The notes under the pieces are model-generated. The model made no database searches and was not told the DNA's origin. It saw only the letters and a program-made list of their open reading frames with translations. Positions 51,188 through 60,105 of a stretch of DNA of 64,000 nt are shown here, one piece after another. The translations under genes and the position numbers were made by a program. How positions within the stretch are numbered: position 1 is the stretch's first letter; each line of letters starts with the position of its first letter. The stretch lies in the NCBI RefSeq assembly GCF_963677075.1, contig NZ_OY781873.1:1612001-1676000 (forward strand), in the 5' to 3' direction. This stretch comes from an uncultured Sphaerochaeta sp. Lineage in GTDB: Bacteria > Spirochaetota > Spirochaetia > Sphaerochaetales > Sphaerochaetaceae.

Positions 51188-51212
51188 CGGTCCTGTCTTG
51201 CAGGCAGGACCG
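51188..51212 (+). terminator. Hairpin after the sugar binding-protein gene
   Basis: CGGTCCTG and CAGGACCG form the base of an 11-bp stem, closing on a 3-nt loop and followed by T-rich sequence (CCTTTTCTTTTT). It would give partial read-through to the permeases. Confidence 0.75.
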
Positions 51213-51245
51213 GGATTCCTTTTCTTTTTCCTTTAGGAGTACTTC

Positions 51246-52178
51246 ATGGGTATGAAAAAATACCGAGGCATCGAGAAGAAACAGGCTCGGTGGGGATTTG
51301 CTTTTGTGGTCCCCTCCCTGCTTTTTTTCTCATTATTCAGTTTTTATCCGATAATCAATGCATTCTACACCAGTTTCTTTGACAAGCGTGCACTCAGCAA
51401 AGCACCCCCAGCGTTTTTGGGACTAGGAAACTATATCAGGCTTTTTGACCCCAGTAGAGCAACGAGTGATCTGTCTTTTCTCAATAGTCTGAGAGCCACA
51501 TTGGTGTTTACCGTTGGTACATTCATTCCCTTGTTGATTATCAGCTTGATGTTGGCTGTCTTCATCAGCAATCTCAGTAGCGGCAAGTCAAAAAAGTTTC
51601 TGCAGATTGCCTATTATACCCCGGCAATTCTTTCCAGTGTTGTCGCTGCAACCATCTGGATGATCATCTTTGACCCTAGGGGATTGGGGAACCAATGGGT
51701 AAATACGCTCATGAACACCCCAGGAGTTGACCATCGTTGGTTGGTCGATCCTGTGATGGAGCAAGTGTCGACGATGGTGATTTACTTCTGGAAGTATATT
51801 GGATACTTTGTCATCCTCTTCATTACCGGCCTGGCTTCAATACCTCCTACAATTTATGAGGCAGCCACCATTGATGGGGCTGGCAAGGGCCAGGTTTTCT
51901 GGCGTATCACTCTCCCGTTGCTCAAGCCGACGGTGTTCCTCGTTTCGGTCATGGCAATGTTGCAGTGTCTGAAAACCTTCAGTACCCAATACATGCTGTA
52001 CACTAATGGGGCTCCACGTGCCCCGATCAATGTAATTACCTTCAATATCTATGTTACAGGTATTCAGCAACAGTACCTAGGACGAGCAAGTGCAATGAGT
52101 GTTGTGCTCTTCTTGTTGATGTTGTTGCTGACATTGTTGCAGTTCAAGACGACAAGTAGCGATCAGGTGGAGTATTAG
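51246..52178 (+). CDS. Sugar ABC transporter permease (MalF/UgpA type)
   Basis: The 310-residue inner-membrane protein has six helices and the EAA coupling loop EAATIDGAGKGQVFWRITLP. It belongs to the carbohydrate uptake CUT1 family. AGGAG precedes the ATG by 6 nt. It pairs with the next gene; no ATPase gene is present in this operon, so a shared MsmK-type ATPase encoded elsewhere is expected. Confidence 0.93.
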   Translation: MGMKKYRGIEKKQARWGFAFVVPSLLFFSLFSFYPIINAFYTSFFDKRALSKAPPAFLGLGNYIRLFDPSRATSDLSFLNSLRATLVFTVGTFIPLLIISLMLAVFISNLSSGKSKKFLQIAYYTPAILSSVVAATIWMIIFDPRGLGNQWVNTLMNTPGVDHRWLVDPVMEQVSTMVIYFWKYIGYFVILFITGLASIPPTIYEAATIDGAGKGQVFWRITLPLLKPTVFLVSVMAMLQCLKTFSTQYMLYTNGAPRAPINVITFNIYVTGIQQQYLGRASAMSVVLFLLMLLLTLLQFKTTSSDQVEY

Positions 52179-52182
52179 AGAC

Positions 52183-53031
52183 ATGCAGATATCCAAGAAA
52201 ATTACCATTACCAATGTCCTTATTTGGATTATTTTAGCAGCAATGCTCCTTTTTACCCTGACTCCGATTGCGTTCATGATCAGTGCTTCCATGATGGAGC
52301 GAAACCAGATCATGGCCATGCCGTTTTCCTGGATCCCGGAAGGCTTCCATACCCCAAATTTTGTCAAGGCTGTGGCGGGGAATGACCAATCATTCATTTT
52401 TGTCCGGAACCTTGCCAACTCACTTGTGGTAAGTATCACTGTTGCCGTCACCACTGTCTTGATTGCAAGTCTTACAGGCTATGGCCTCGCAAAGTTTCGC
52501 TTTCGGGGAAGAAACACCATTTTTATTATCATCATGGCTACGATGATGATTCCGTTTGAAGCGATCATGATTCCGCTGTATATGGTTGTCACGATGCTGC
52601 GCATCCAGAACACGTATACCGGATTGATCCTTCCCTTCCTGGTAAGTGCGTTTGGTGTTTTCCAGATGCGGCAGTACCTTACCACGTTCCCCACAGAATT
52701 TCTGGATGCGGCCCGTGTCGACGGAATGGGAGAGTTTGGAATCTACTGGAAAATCGTACTTCCCAACTGTATGCCGGTAATCGCAACGCTCTCCATCCTC
52801 TCCTTCCGAAGCCAGTGGGACAACCTGCTCTGGCCGCTTTTGGTAAGCCAGAGTGAGAAGATGAAGACGATTCCGCAATACATCAGTTCCTTTGCGCTTG
52901 AGCGTAACACTGATGAGGGTGCAATGATGGCTGCAGCCCTGCTTGCGTCGATCCCCATGTTTGTACTGTTCATGTCCTTGACCAAGTATTTCATCGGTGG
53001 ATCGGCAGTATATGAGTCAAGGAAGGGTTGA
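52183..53031 (+). CDS. Sugar ABC transporter permease (MalG/UgpE type)
   Basis: The 282-residue CUT1 permease has six helices with the EAA loop DAARVDGMGEFGIYWKIVLP and a C-terminal YFIGGSAVYESRKG. The last membrane part lies near the HAD gene start. It follows the first permease by 4 nt. Confidence 0.93.
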   Translation: MQISKKITITNVLIWIILAAMLLFTLTPIAFMISASMMERNQIMAMPFSWIPEGFHTPNFVKAVAGNDQSFIFVRNLANSLVVSITVAVTTVLIASLTGYGLAKFRFRGRNTIFIIIMATMMIPFEAIMIPLYMVVTMLRIQNTYTGLILPFLVSAFGVFQMRQYLTTFPTEFLDAARVDGMGEFGIYWKIVLPNCMPVIATLSILSFRSQWDNLLWPLLVSQSEKMKTIPQYISSFALERNTDEGAMMAAALLASIPMFVLFMSLTKYFIGGSAVYESRKG

Positions 53032-53033
53032 GC

Positions 53034-53885
53034 ATGTACGAATTTCTCTGTACAGACCTGAAAGAGGATGATGCAGATTTTCCAGTGCTGGGATTTTTCA
53101 AGAACCACTTGGTGGCCAGCTATCCTCAGGATTCCTTCTCCCGATACCTCTTTATAAGCAGGTCGGAGACTGCCCGCAATGAAGCAAGGTCGAAGGGGAT
53201 GGGGGTTCTTGAATGGGAAGGGCGTCTTGGAGCACAGCAGATCGAGGTCTTGATGGCAAGTTGTGATCCTGTTCCCAGCGAAGAGCATTCGCTTTTCATG
53301 TTTGACATGGGCAATGTGGTGGTGAACAACATCACAATGCTCGGCAAGATTTCCCGACTCCTCGGAATTAAGAAGCAAGCTCTCATCGCCGATTATCTCC
53401 ATTACGATTTTCCCCTGATGGAAGGTGTGGTCTCTGAAGCGCAGTACTGGCAACATATCACGCATGTCTTTGGGGTAGCTGTGCAAGGTAATCCGTTTGC
53501 CGATGTGTTCAAGCCAGTGTTCAACGACCCTGTAGTTTCCCTGATTCAATCGTTGCGTTCAGAAGGGAAGCGGGTGGTATGTGCAAGCAATACCATCCTG
53601 AGTCATTGGGAGATACTTGAGGAGATGGGTGCGCTTTCATTGTTCGACAAAACCTATGCCTCCCATGAGATGGGTTTGAGCAAACCATCGCCTCAGTTCT
53701 ATACAACCATACTTGAAGCAGAAGGCGTCTCTGCAGAGCAGGCGTTCTTCATTGATGACAGGAAGGACAACATACATAGCAGCAGGAGCCTTGGCATTGC
53801 AAGCCTCCTCTATGCAGACCTCCCATCCGGAACAAAGGATGAGAGGCTTTCCGGGGTCTTTAGAAGGTATCTGCCTCGTCTCTGA
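53034..53885 (+). CDS. HAD-superfamily hydrolase with an extra N-terminal domain
   Basis: The 283-residue protein has a HAD fold from about residue 87: FMFDMGNVVVNN (Asp91 nucleophile, YihX-like D-x-G-N variant), CASNTILSHWEIL (motif II), LSKPSPQFY (Lys of motif III) and FFIDDRKDNIHSS (motif IV). Residues 1-86 are an added region of unknown origin, rich in Asp, Phe and Ser, that I cannot assign. It lies 2 nt past the permease stop and is thus part of the sugar import operon, perhaps to dephosphorylate an imported sugar. A TTG at 53028 is an alternative start. Its end overlaps yesN by 26 bp. Confidence 0.75.
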   Translation: MYEFLCTDLKEDDADFPVLGFFKNHLVASYPQDSFSRYLFISRSETARNEARSKGMGVLEWEGRLGAQQIEVLMASCDPVPSEEHSLFMFDMGNVVVNNITMLGKISRLLGIKKQALIADYLHYDFPLMEGVVSEAQYWQHITHVFGVAVQGNPFADVFKPVFNDPVVSLIQSLRSEGKRVVCASNTILSHWEILEEMGALSLFDKTYASHEMGLSKPSPQFYTTILEAEGVSAEQAFFIDDRKDNIHSSRSLGIASLLYADLPSGTKDERLSGVFRRYLPRL

Positions 53886-54627
53886 ACTGGGTCGGGGTCT
53901 TGCCGATAAAGCGTTTGAAGATCTTTGCGAAGTAGCCTGGGGTTGGAAAGCCACAATTGGTGGCAATTTCGCTGATATTCAATTTGGGGTCCCTCATCAT
54001 GATGGCCGCCTGGTTTATCCTGTATGCATTGAGGTACTGCAGGAAGTTCAGTCCTGTGACCTCCTTGAAGAGACGACTGAGGTGGCTCTCTGAGAGATCA
54101 AGGTAGGCTGCTGCCTCCTGAAGTCCCACCGGTTCTGAGTAGGTCTCTGCAATATAGGCGATGGTTGCGTTGATTACGTGGTTTCCAGCTTGCTTGGGAA
54201 GTGGGATGAGTTCACTCTTCGAGTGTTCCTTTTTCTTCAGGTCCTCATATTCACGATCCTCTTCCTGTAGTTTTCTCACCAATGAGGCGAGTGTCTCCTC
54301 CAGTTCCTCATCATCGATCGGCTTAAGCAGGTAGTCGAATACACCAAGTCGGATAGCACTCTTCATATAGGAAAAGTCGGCATGTCCGGTCAGGATAATG
54401 GCATGGTTTACAGGACAGTTGCTGAGCATGGTAAGCCCATCCTGGGCAGGGAGGCGAATGTCGGTGATGACAATATCGGGCTCCTTTTCCTTGATCAGGT
54501 GCTCTCCGCTCAATCCGTCAGAAGCGGTACCTACCAATTCCAGACCAAGAAGGTCCCATCGGATCGAGGAGACAATCTCCTCACGGACGATCTGCTCATC
54601 TTCTACGAACACGACACTGTAACTCAT
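53860..54627 (-). CDS. YesN-type response regulator (receiver plus AraC HTH)
   Basis: The 255-residue protein has a receiver domain (VVFVEDEQIVREEIVSSI, phospho-acceptor Asp56 in ITDIRLPAQDG, Lys in LLKPID) and an AraC double HTH at 160-250 (LDLSESHLSRLFKEVTG, EIATNCGFPTPGYFAKIF). It activates sugar-uptake genes when its kinase senses a signal, and probably regulates the adjacent ABC operon. Its ATG overlaps the histidine-kinase stop by 4 bp (ATGA). Confidence 0.93.
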   Translation of the reverse strand: MSYSVVFVEDEQIVREEIVSSIRWDLLGLELVGTASDGLSGEHLIKEKEPDIVITDIRLPAQDGLTMLSNCPVNHAIILTGHADFSYMKSAIRLGVFDYLLKPIDDEELEETLASLVRKLQEEDREYEDLKKKEHSKSELIPLPKQAGNHVINATIAYIAETYSEPVGLQEAAAYLDLSESHLSRLFKEVTGLNFLQYLNAYRINQAAIMMRDPKLNISEIATNCGFPTPGYFAKIFKRFIGKTPTQFRDEADTF

Positions 54628-56399
54628 TGTATCTCTTCCTTTATTGCTTCTTCGTCCGGGAAGGAGATAGTTGCCCAAGTCCCTTCGCCCTCTTTTGATT
54701 TCAGGGAGAAGTGCAGCTTCCTTCCATATTTGAGAAATAATCTTCTATATACATTGTATACACCAACGTGTGGCGAGTTGGCAAGTTCGTCAAGGTTGTC
54801 AGGCAAGCGATCAGGAGGAAAACCGACTCCATCATCCCCAACTGTGATGGAAATCCTCTCTCCAGTTCTTTCCACACGGACACTGAGGTTCCAGCTTCCC
54901 ACCTTTGGTTCCAGACCATGGATGATTGCATTTTCAACCAAGGGTTGGATGATGAGTTTTGGGGTTTTTATATGTTTGCAGCTGGGATCCAGATAAATCT
55001 CGGTAGTCAACTTGTCAGCGAATCTAAGCTTCTGAATGGTGAGATAGGATTCAATCAGGGCCATGCTCTGTTCAAGCGTTGCCTCACTCTCCCTGTTGTC
55101 GATTGAGGAACGGAGCAGTTTCCCCAGCTTGACGGTAATGGTGTAGATATCCTCTTCTCCATGAAGACGGGCGAGCGCCTTGATCGTATTGAGGGTGTTG
55201 AAGAGAAAATGGGGATTCATCTGGCTCTCCAGAGCTTTTCTTTCCGCTTCACTCAATTTAACCTGTTCTTCACGAGTAAGATCGAGGAGGCTGATGATCT
55301 GTTTGATCATGACATTGAATGAGTGTTCCAGCTGGCTGAATTCGCTTATCGCGCTGCTGACCTCGCGACTTTCCAGCTTCCCTTGTTCCACCTCTCTCAT
55401 ACGCTTTGCAAGATTTTTGATCGGGTGGGCAATGGAGCGTGAGAAAAGGTAGGAGAGGCCTAGAGCAAGTACTACCCCGATAAGCATGGTCGTAGTGAAG
55501 ACTGACAACCAATTTTCCATACTCTGGAAAAATGGCCCGCTGCTGAGTGAGCCTACTAGATGGAGGCCGGTTCCCCCTATTGGAGAGATGGCTATGATGG
55601 AGGTATCAGAGGGAAGTGAGCGGGGAGTGTAATTGCCATCGAGGGTGTTGAGAGCGGGAAAACGGTCGAAGGATCCAAACCGCTCAGGATGAACAAGGCT
55701 GGTAGCGTAAAAGGACTTGGTGTCGACCAGCAGCATATCGGTGAGGACATGGTCACTGTTTATCTGGGGGGAGAGCGCATCTGCATACATATCCACCACA
55801 AGGTAGCCAAGGTTTGTCCCCTCCTGGTCATAGACACGACGGAGGATGGAAGCAACAACCTGTCTTCCGTTTTCTGCTATCCTATGACTCTGGATGCTGA
55901 TTAGACTGGCAGTAGGGGAAACCTGGCTGTTCTGGTTGATGATGGAAGCCATATCCCAGTCATTGCCCTGATAGCGTAGGTCGTACACCTCGGGAAAAAC
56001 ATGGGTGGAGACCCTGACCTTCCCGCTATTGCTGACAAGGTTTGCGCTTGCAAGATAGATATCTCCATGCATGACGGTAAACAACAGTTCATACAGCTCG
56101 CGACTTTGTGACGATTCTGCCTCAAGGCTATCTGCCTTGAGTATCTCCACAACCAAGGGGTTGGTGGAGAGTTGGTATGCTTTATGACGGTAGGATTCAA
56201 GGGCTTGGGCAACGGTACTGGCATCACGGGTGGTCATATTCATTGCCTGTCTCATCAGATACCGTTCTTGATTCGTATTCCCTGCAAGTGCATAATAGGC
56301 AGAGAATAGTCCCAATGGAACAATGAGAACGATGAGGAAGTAGAGAAAGAGCAGTGTGAATAGGTTTGGCTTGTGCTGATTGCCCCAGATGAATTTCAT
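54624..56399 (-). CDS. YesM-type sensor histidine kinase
   Basis: The 591-residue protein has a first membrane helix (about 13-36), an extracytoplasmic sensor region (about 38-295), a second helix (about 300-320), HAMP-like linker, the His kinase box MNPHFLFNTLN (His397) and an ATPase domain (PLVENAIIHG N-box, DDGVGFPPD G-box). It is the partner of the YesN gene translated from the same mRNA. No ribosome binding site precedes the ATG; a TACACT hexamer sits exactly 6 nt upstream, suggesting leaderless initiation. Confidence 0.93.
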   Translation of the reverse strand: MKFIWGNQHKPNLFTLLFLYFLIVLIVPLGLFSAYYALAGNTNQERYLMRQAMNMTTRDASTVAQALESYRHKAYQLSTNPLVVEILKADSLEAESSQSRELYELLFTVMHGDIYLASANLVSNSGKVRVSTHVFPEVYDLRYQGNDWDMASIINQNSQVSPTASLISIQSHRIAENGRQVVASILRRVYDQEGTNLGYLVVDMYADALSPQINSDHVLTDMLLVDTKSFYATSLVHPERFGSFDRFPALNTLDGNYTPRSLPSDTSIIAISPIGGTGLHLVGSLSSGPFFQSMENWLSVFTTTMLIGVVLALGLSYLFSRSIAHPIKNLAKRMREVEQGKLESREVSSAISEFSQLEHSFNVMIKQIISLLDLTREEQVKLSEAERKALESQMNPHFLFNTLNTIKALARLHGEEDIYTITVKLGKLLRSSIDNRESEATLEQSMALIESYLTIQKLRFADKLTTEIYLDPSCKHIKTPKLIIQPLVENAIIHGLEPKVGSWNLSVRVERTGERISITVGDDGVGFPPDRLPDNLDELANSPHVGVYNVYRRLFLKYGRKLHFSLKSKEGEGTWATISFPDEEAIKEEIQ

Positions 56400-56405
56400 G
56401 CAAGC

Positions 56406-56434
56406 AGTGTATCGGCAATCAGAAAGGGAAGCAA
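56406..56434 (-). promoter_or_regulatory. Promoter of yesMN placed for a leaderless mRNA
   Basis: Reading leftward, TTGCTT (56429-56434), 17 nt and TACACT (56406-56411), then 6 nt to the ATG at 56399. The -35 is weak (3 of 6). Confidence 0.45.
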
Positions 56435-56492
56435 TATTGCAAAGCGAAACGAATTTTTATTGCATAAACATACTGTTTTATGAATAGCAGGG

Positions 56493-56522
56493 TTGACAAG
56501 CATCGTCAAAGAGCGATACAAA
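56493..56522 (+). promoter_or_regulatory. Promoter of the ilv-leu operon
   Basis: TTGACA (56493-56498), 18 nt and TACAAA (56517-56522), with transcription predicted near 56529, 33 nt before the leader peptide start. Confidence 0.65.
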
Positions 56523-56561
56523 CAAGAAACAGCATACTAGGCTGTTCTTGAGGAGAGTACC

Positions 56562-56774
56562 TTGAACGCGTTCACTATGCAGGTGCAGCAGCACCGCCCA
56601 TTTGCAAGGAATCGGAAGACGCAGGGCTATACAAGCTCCTGTAGTTCTATGTGTGACACCACTTCTTTTTCTGTCCCTTCCTTGCTTCTAGTTCTAGCGC
56701 GTCTCATTATAACCCTCCTTCCCCTTCTTTCCCTCATTTCCCTTCTTATTGTAGTAAGCCTAATTATTCTCTGA
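56562..56774 (+). CDS. Branched-chain amino-acid leader peptide of the ilv-leu operon
   Basis: A 70-codon frame starts at TTG 56562 with AGGAG 6 nt upstream and ends at TGA 56772-56774, 104 nt before ilvN. The first half is ordinary, but the last 31 residues are almost all branched-chain: 14 Leu, 6 Ile and 3 Val (23 of 31), in runs such as LLLVLA and SLISLLIVVSLIIL. A ribosome slowed by charged-tRNA shortage would stall there. This fits transcriptional or translational attenuation. A shorter form from the ATG at 56649 would keep the regulatory codons but has no clear ribosome site. Conservation was not tested. Confidence 0.75.
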   Translation: MNAFTMQVQQHRPFARNRKTQGYTSSCSSMCDTTSFSVPSLLLVLARLIITLLPLLSLISLLIVVSLIIL

Positions 56775-56842
56775 CCACGGCTGCAATCGCTGGTTGCATG
56801 GACCGTGGATGGAAGCCCCCGAAGTACCGGGGAGCAATCGCT
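56775..56842 (+). promoter_or_regulatory. Attenuator-like RNA structure after the leader peptide
   Basis: Directly after the leader stop, CCACGG and TGCAA pair with TTGCA and CCGTGG (56775-56808). A CCCCG/CGGGG hairpin follows (56817-56832). The 9-mer GCAATCGCT occurs twice, at 56783-56791 and 56834-56842, so GGTTGC (56792-56797) can pair with either copy. No strong U-run follows, so this may not be a classical terminator. Confidence 0.5.
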
Positions 56843-56878
56843 TATACCCAAATATCATATGAAGGAGTGAAATCTTAG

Positions 56879-57409
56879 ATGAATACCAAAGAAAAACGTT
56901 ACACACTGGCAATTCTGGTTAATAACCATCCTGGTGTACTCATGCGTGTTGTATCGCTGTTCAGTCGCAGAGGGTACAACATTGACAGCCTCTCGGTTGG
57001 CGAGACCGAAAACGAGGAATTCAGCCGAATCACCATTGTGGTCAGCGGAGACCGGCCGGTTGTTGAACAGATCAAGAAACAGGTCGGCAAGCTGTATGAT
57101 GTGAAGCGGGTCTATGAGATGGCAGGGGAAAAGAGCCTTCAGCGTGAGCTGGTGATGGTCAAGGTCTCCACCAGGCATGATGACCGCTCCCAGGTCATTG
57201 AGCTTGCTGAGATTTTCAAGGCAAAGATCAATGATGTAACCTCTTCTACCATCACCCTCGAGATGACCGGAAGTCTGGACAAGATTCAGTCATTCCTGGA
57301 TTTGATGGCCCCATTTGGGATTGTGGAGATGGCCAGGACTGGTATTACCGCCTTGGAGAGGGGAGCAAGGGCGCTGAGCTCGATCAGTTTCAGCGAGGAT
57401 GAAGAATAA
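56879..57409 (+). CDS. ilvN: Acetolactate synthase small (regulatory) subunit
   Basis: The 176-residue protein has an ACT domain (YTLAILVNNHPGVLMRVVSLF ... RGYNIDSLSVGETE) and an IlvN/IlvH C-terminal dimerisation part (KINDVTSSTITLEMTGSLDK). It binds valine and modulates the catalytic subunit IlvB. AAGGAG lies 11 nt upstream of the ATG. IlvB is not adjacent and is not in the window, so this subunit begins the operon alone, downstream of the leader. Confidence 0.93.
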   Translation: MNTKEKRYTLAILVNNHPGVLMRVVSLFSRRGYNIDSLSVGETENEEFSRITIVVSGDRPVVEQIKKQVGKLYDVKRVYEMAGEKSLQRELVMVKVSTRHDDRSQVIELAEIFKAKINDVTSSTITLEMTGSLDKIQSFLDLMAPFGIVEMARTGITALERGARALSSISFSEDEE

Positions 57410-57418
57410 GCATACTAA

Positions 57419-57435
57419 CGCACCCTGATGGTGCG
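57419..57435 (+). other. Short intercistronic hairpin between ilvN and ilvC
   Basis: CGCACC and GGTGCG form a 6-bp stem with a CTGAT loop in the 50-nt gap. There is no U-run, so it is more likely an RNA-stability element than a terminator. Confidence 0.35.
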
Positions 57436-57453
57436 AACCATAACGGAGGATAG

Positions 57454-58452
<999 letters not shown>

Positions 58453-58488
58453 CAAACCAAAACTCTTAATATTACCGGGAAGGACACT

Positions 58489-60105
58489 ATGGAAAAGGAC
58501 AGAATCTATATCTTTGATACCACACTGAGAGACGGCGAGCAGGCTCCTGGATACAGCATGAACCTGGACGAGAAAATTCGCATGGCCCTACAGCTAGAGG
58601 CCCTCGGTGTGGATATCCTAGAAGCCGGGTTTGCCATAGCGTCTCCCGGTGACTTTGCCAGCGTTCAGGCTATCAGCAAAGAGGTGAAGGACGTCACCGT
58701 TGCCTCCCTCTCAAGAGCCTTGGAGAGAGATATTGAAGTAGCCTGGGAAGCGGTGAAACACGCGAGAAGGCCCAGAATACACACCTTTCTGGCAACCAGC
58801 GACCTCCATCTGGAGTTCAAGCTGAAGATGAGTCGCGAGGATGCCTTGAAGCGTTCCGCCTCCATGGTAAAGTTTGCTCGTAACCTGACCGACAATGTTG
58901 AGTTCTCCCTGGAGGATGCAACCAGAACCGATCTTGATTACATGTGCAAGGTTGTTGAGGAAGTGATCAAGGCAGGGGCAAGTGTAGTGAATCTGCCGGA
59001 TACCGTCGGATACGCTACCCCTGATGACATGACCCGGATGGTATCCACGGTCATGAACAAGGTACCCAATGTGGATAAGGCCATCCTGGCAGTCCACTGT
59101 CACAATGATCTGGGCCTTGCAGTTGCCAATAGCCTTGCTGGACTGAAGGCCGGGGCTCGTCAGGCAGAGTGTACCGTCTGCGGTATCGGGGAAAGGGCAG
59201 GGAATGCCGCCGTTGAAGAGTTGGTGATGGCCATCAGGACGAGAAATGATGACTACCCATTCTCCTACCAGGTACGCACTGAGGAAATATCGCGTTCAAG
59301 TCGTCTGCTCTCCCAGATCACCGGTGTCAAACCGAACCCTTCCAAGGCAATCGTAGGTGCAAATGCGTTTGCCCATGAGAGTGGCATCCACCAGCATGGC
59401 ATGATGGCAAACAGCCTTACCTATGAGATCATGACCCCAGAGAGTGTAGGAGTGATGACTACCAGTCTTGTGCTGGGTAAGCACAGCGGGCAACACGCCT
59501 TCGAGAAACGCCTTGTTGACCTTGGCTATGCCTTGAGCAAAGAGGAAGTAAAGACACTCTTCTCAGAATTCAAGAATCTCGCAGACCGAAAGAAGACTAT
59601 CACCGATCGTGATCTTATTGCCTTGGTGGAGACTTCCAGCCAAAGTAGCCCGGTAATCTGGGAACTGGAACGTTTTGTGGTCAATAGTGGCAATCTGATG
59701 ACCAGCACTGCCTGCGTCACCCTGAGAAAAGGGGAGAAGACCTACCAGGAGGTTGCACTCGGTACCGGTCCGGTCTATGCAGCACTCAGGGCAGTGGAGA
59801 AGATTATCCGTCATCCCTTCAGTCTGGAGGACTACAGCTTGCAGGCAGTCACTGAGCACCGGGATGCTCTTGGAGAAGTCCATGTAAAGATCACCGATGG
59901 ACATGGTATGTACCGTGGACGTGGTGTAAGTACCGACGTTATCGAGGCTTCGATTCTCAGCTGTCTTGCTGCAGTGAACCGTATGCTGGATGAAGCATCT
60001 TCGATCTCGGGTGGGGGGTCCCTTAAACCCACCACTTCACCAAGCTTTGAGAATGACATGTTGCGTTCCCATTCAGATAAGGAGAAAGACCGAGGTGATG
60101 CATAA
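58489..60105 (+). CDS. leuA: 2-isopropylmalate synthase
   Basis: The 538-residue enzyme makes 2-isopropylmalate from 2-oxoisovalerate and acetyl-CoA, the first leucine step. It has the HMGL-like TIM barrel (FDTTLRDGEQAPGYSM, AVHCHNDLGLAVANSL, GERAGNAAVEE) and a C-terminal regulatory LeuA domain (about 395-505; TACVTLRKGEKTYQEVALGT, HVKITDGHGMYRGRG). GGAAGGA precedes the ATG. The tail is Ser/Lys rich, and the stop overlaps cimA by 8 bp. Confidence 0.95.
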   Translation: MEKDRIYIFDTTLRDGEQAPGYSMNLDEKIRMALQLEALGVDILEAGFAIASPGDFASVQAISKEVKDVTVASLSRALERDIEVAWEAVKHARRPRIHTFLATSDLHLEFKLKMSREDALKRSASMVKFARNLTDNVEFSLEDATRTDLDYMCKVVEEVIKAGASVVNLPDTVGYATPDDMTRMVSTVMNKVPNVDKAILAVHCHNDLGLAVANSLAGLKAGARQAECTVCGIGERAGNAAVEELVMAIRTRNDDYPFSYQVRTEEISRSSRLLSQITGVKPNPSKAIVGANAFAHESGIHQHGMMANSLTYEIMTPESVGVMTTSLVLGKHSGQHAFEKRLVDLGYALSKEEVKTLFSEFKNLADRKKTITDRDLIALVETSSQSSPVIWELERFVVNSGNLMTSTACVTLRKGEKTYQEVALGTGPVYAALRAVEKIIRHPFSLEDYSLQAVTEHRDALGEVHVKITDGHGMYRGRGVSTDVIEASILSCLAAVNRMLDEASSISGGGSLKPTTSPSFENDMLRSHSDKEKDRGDA

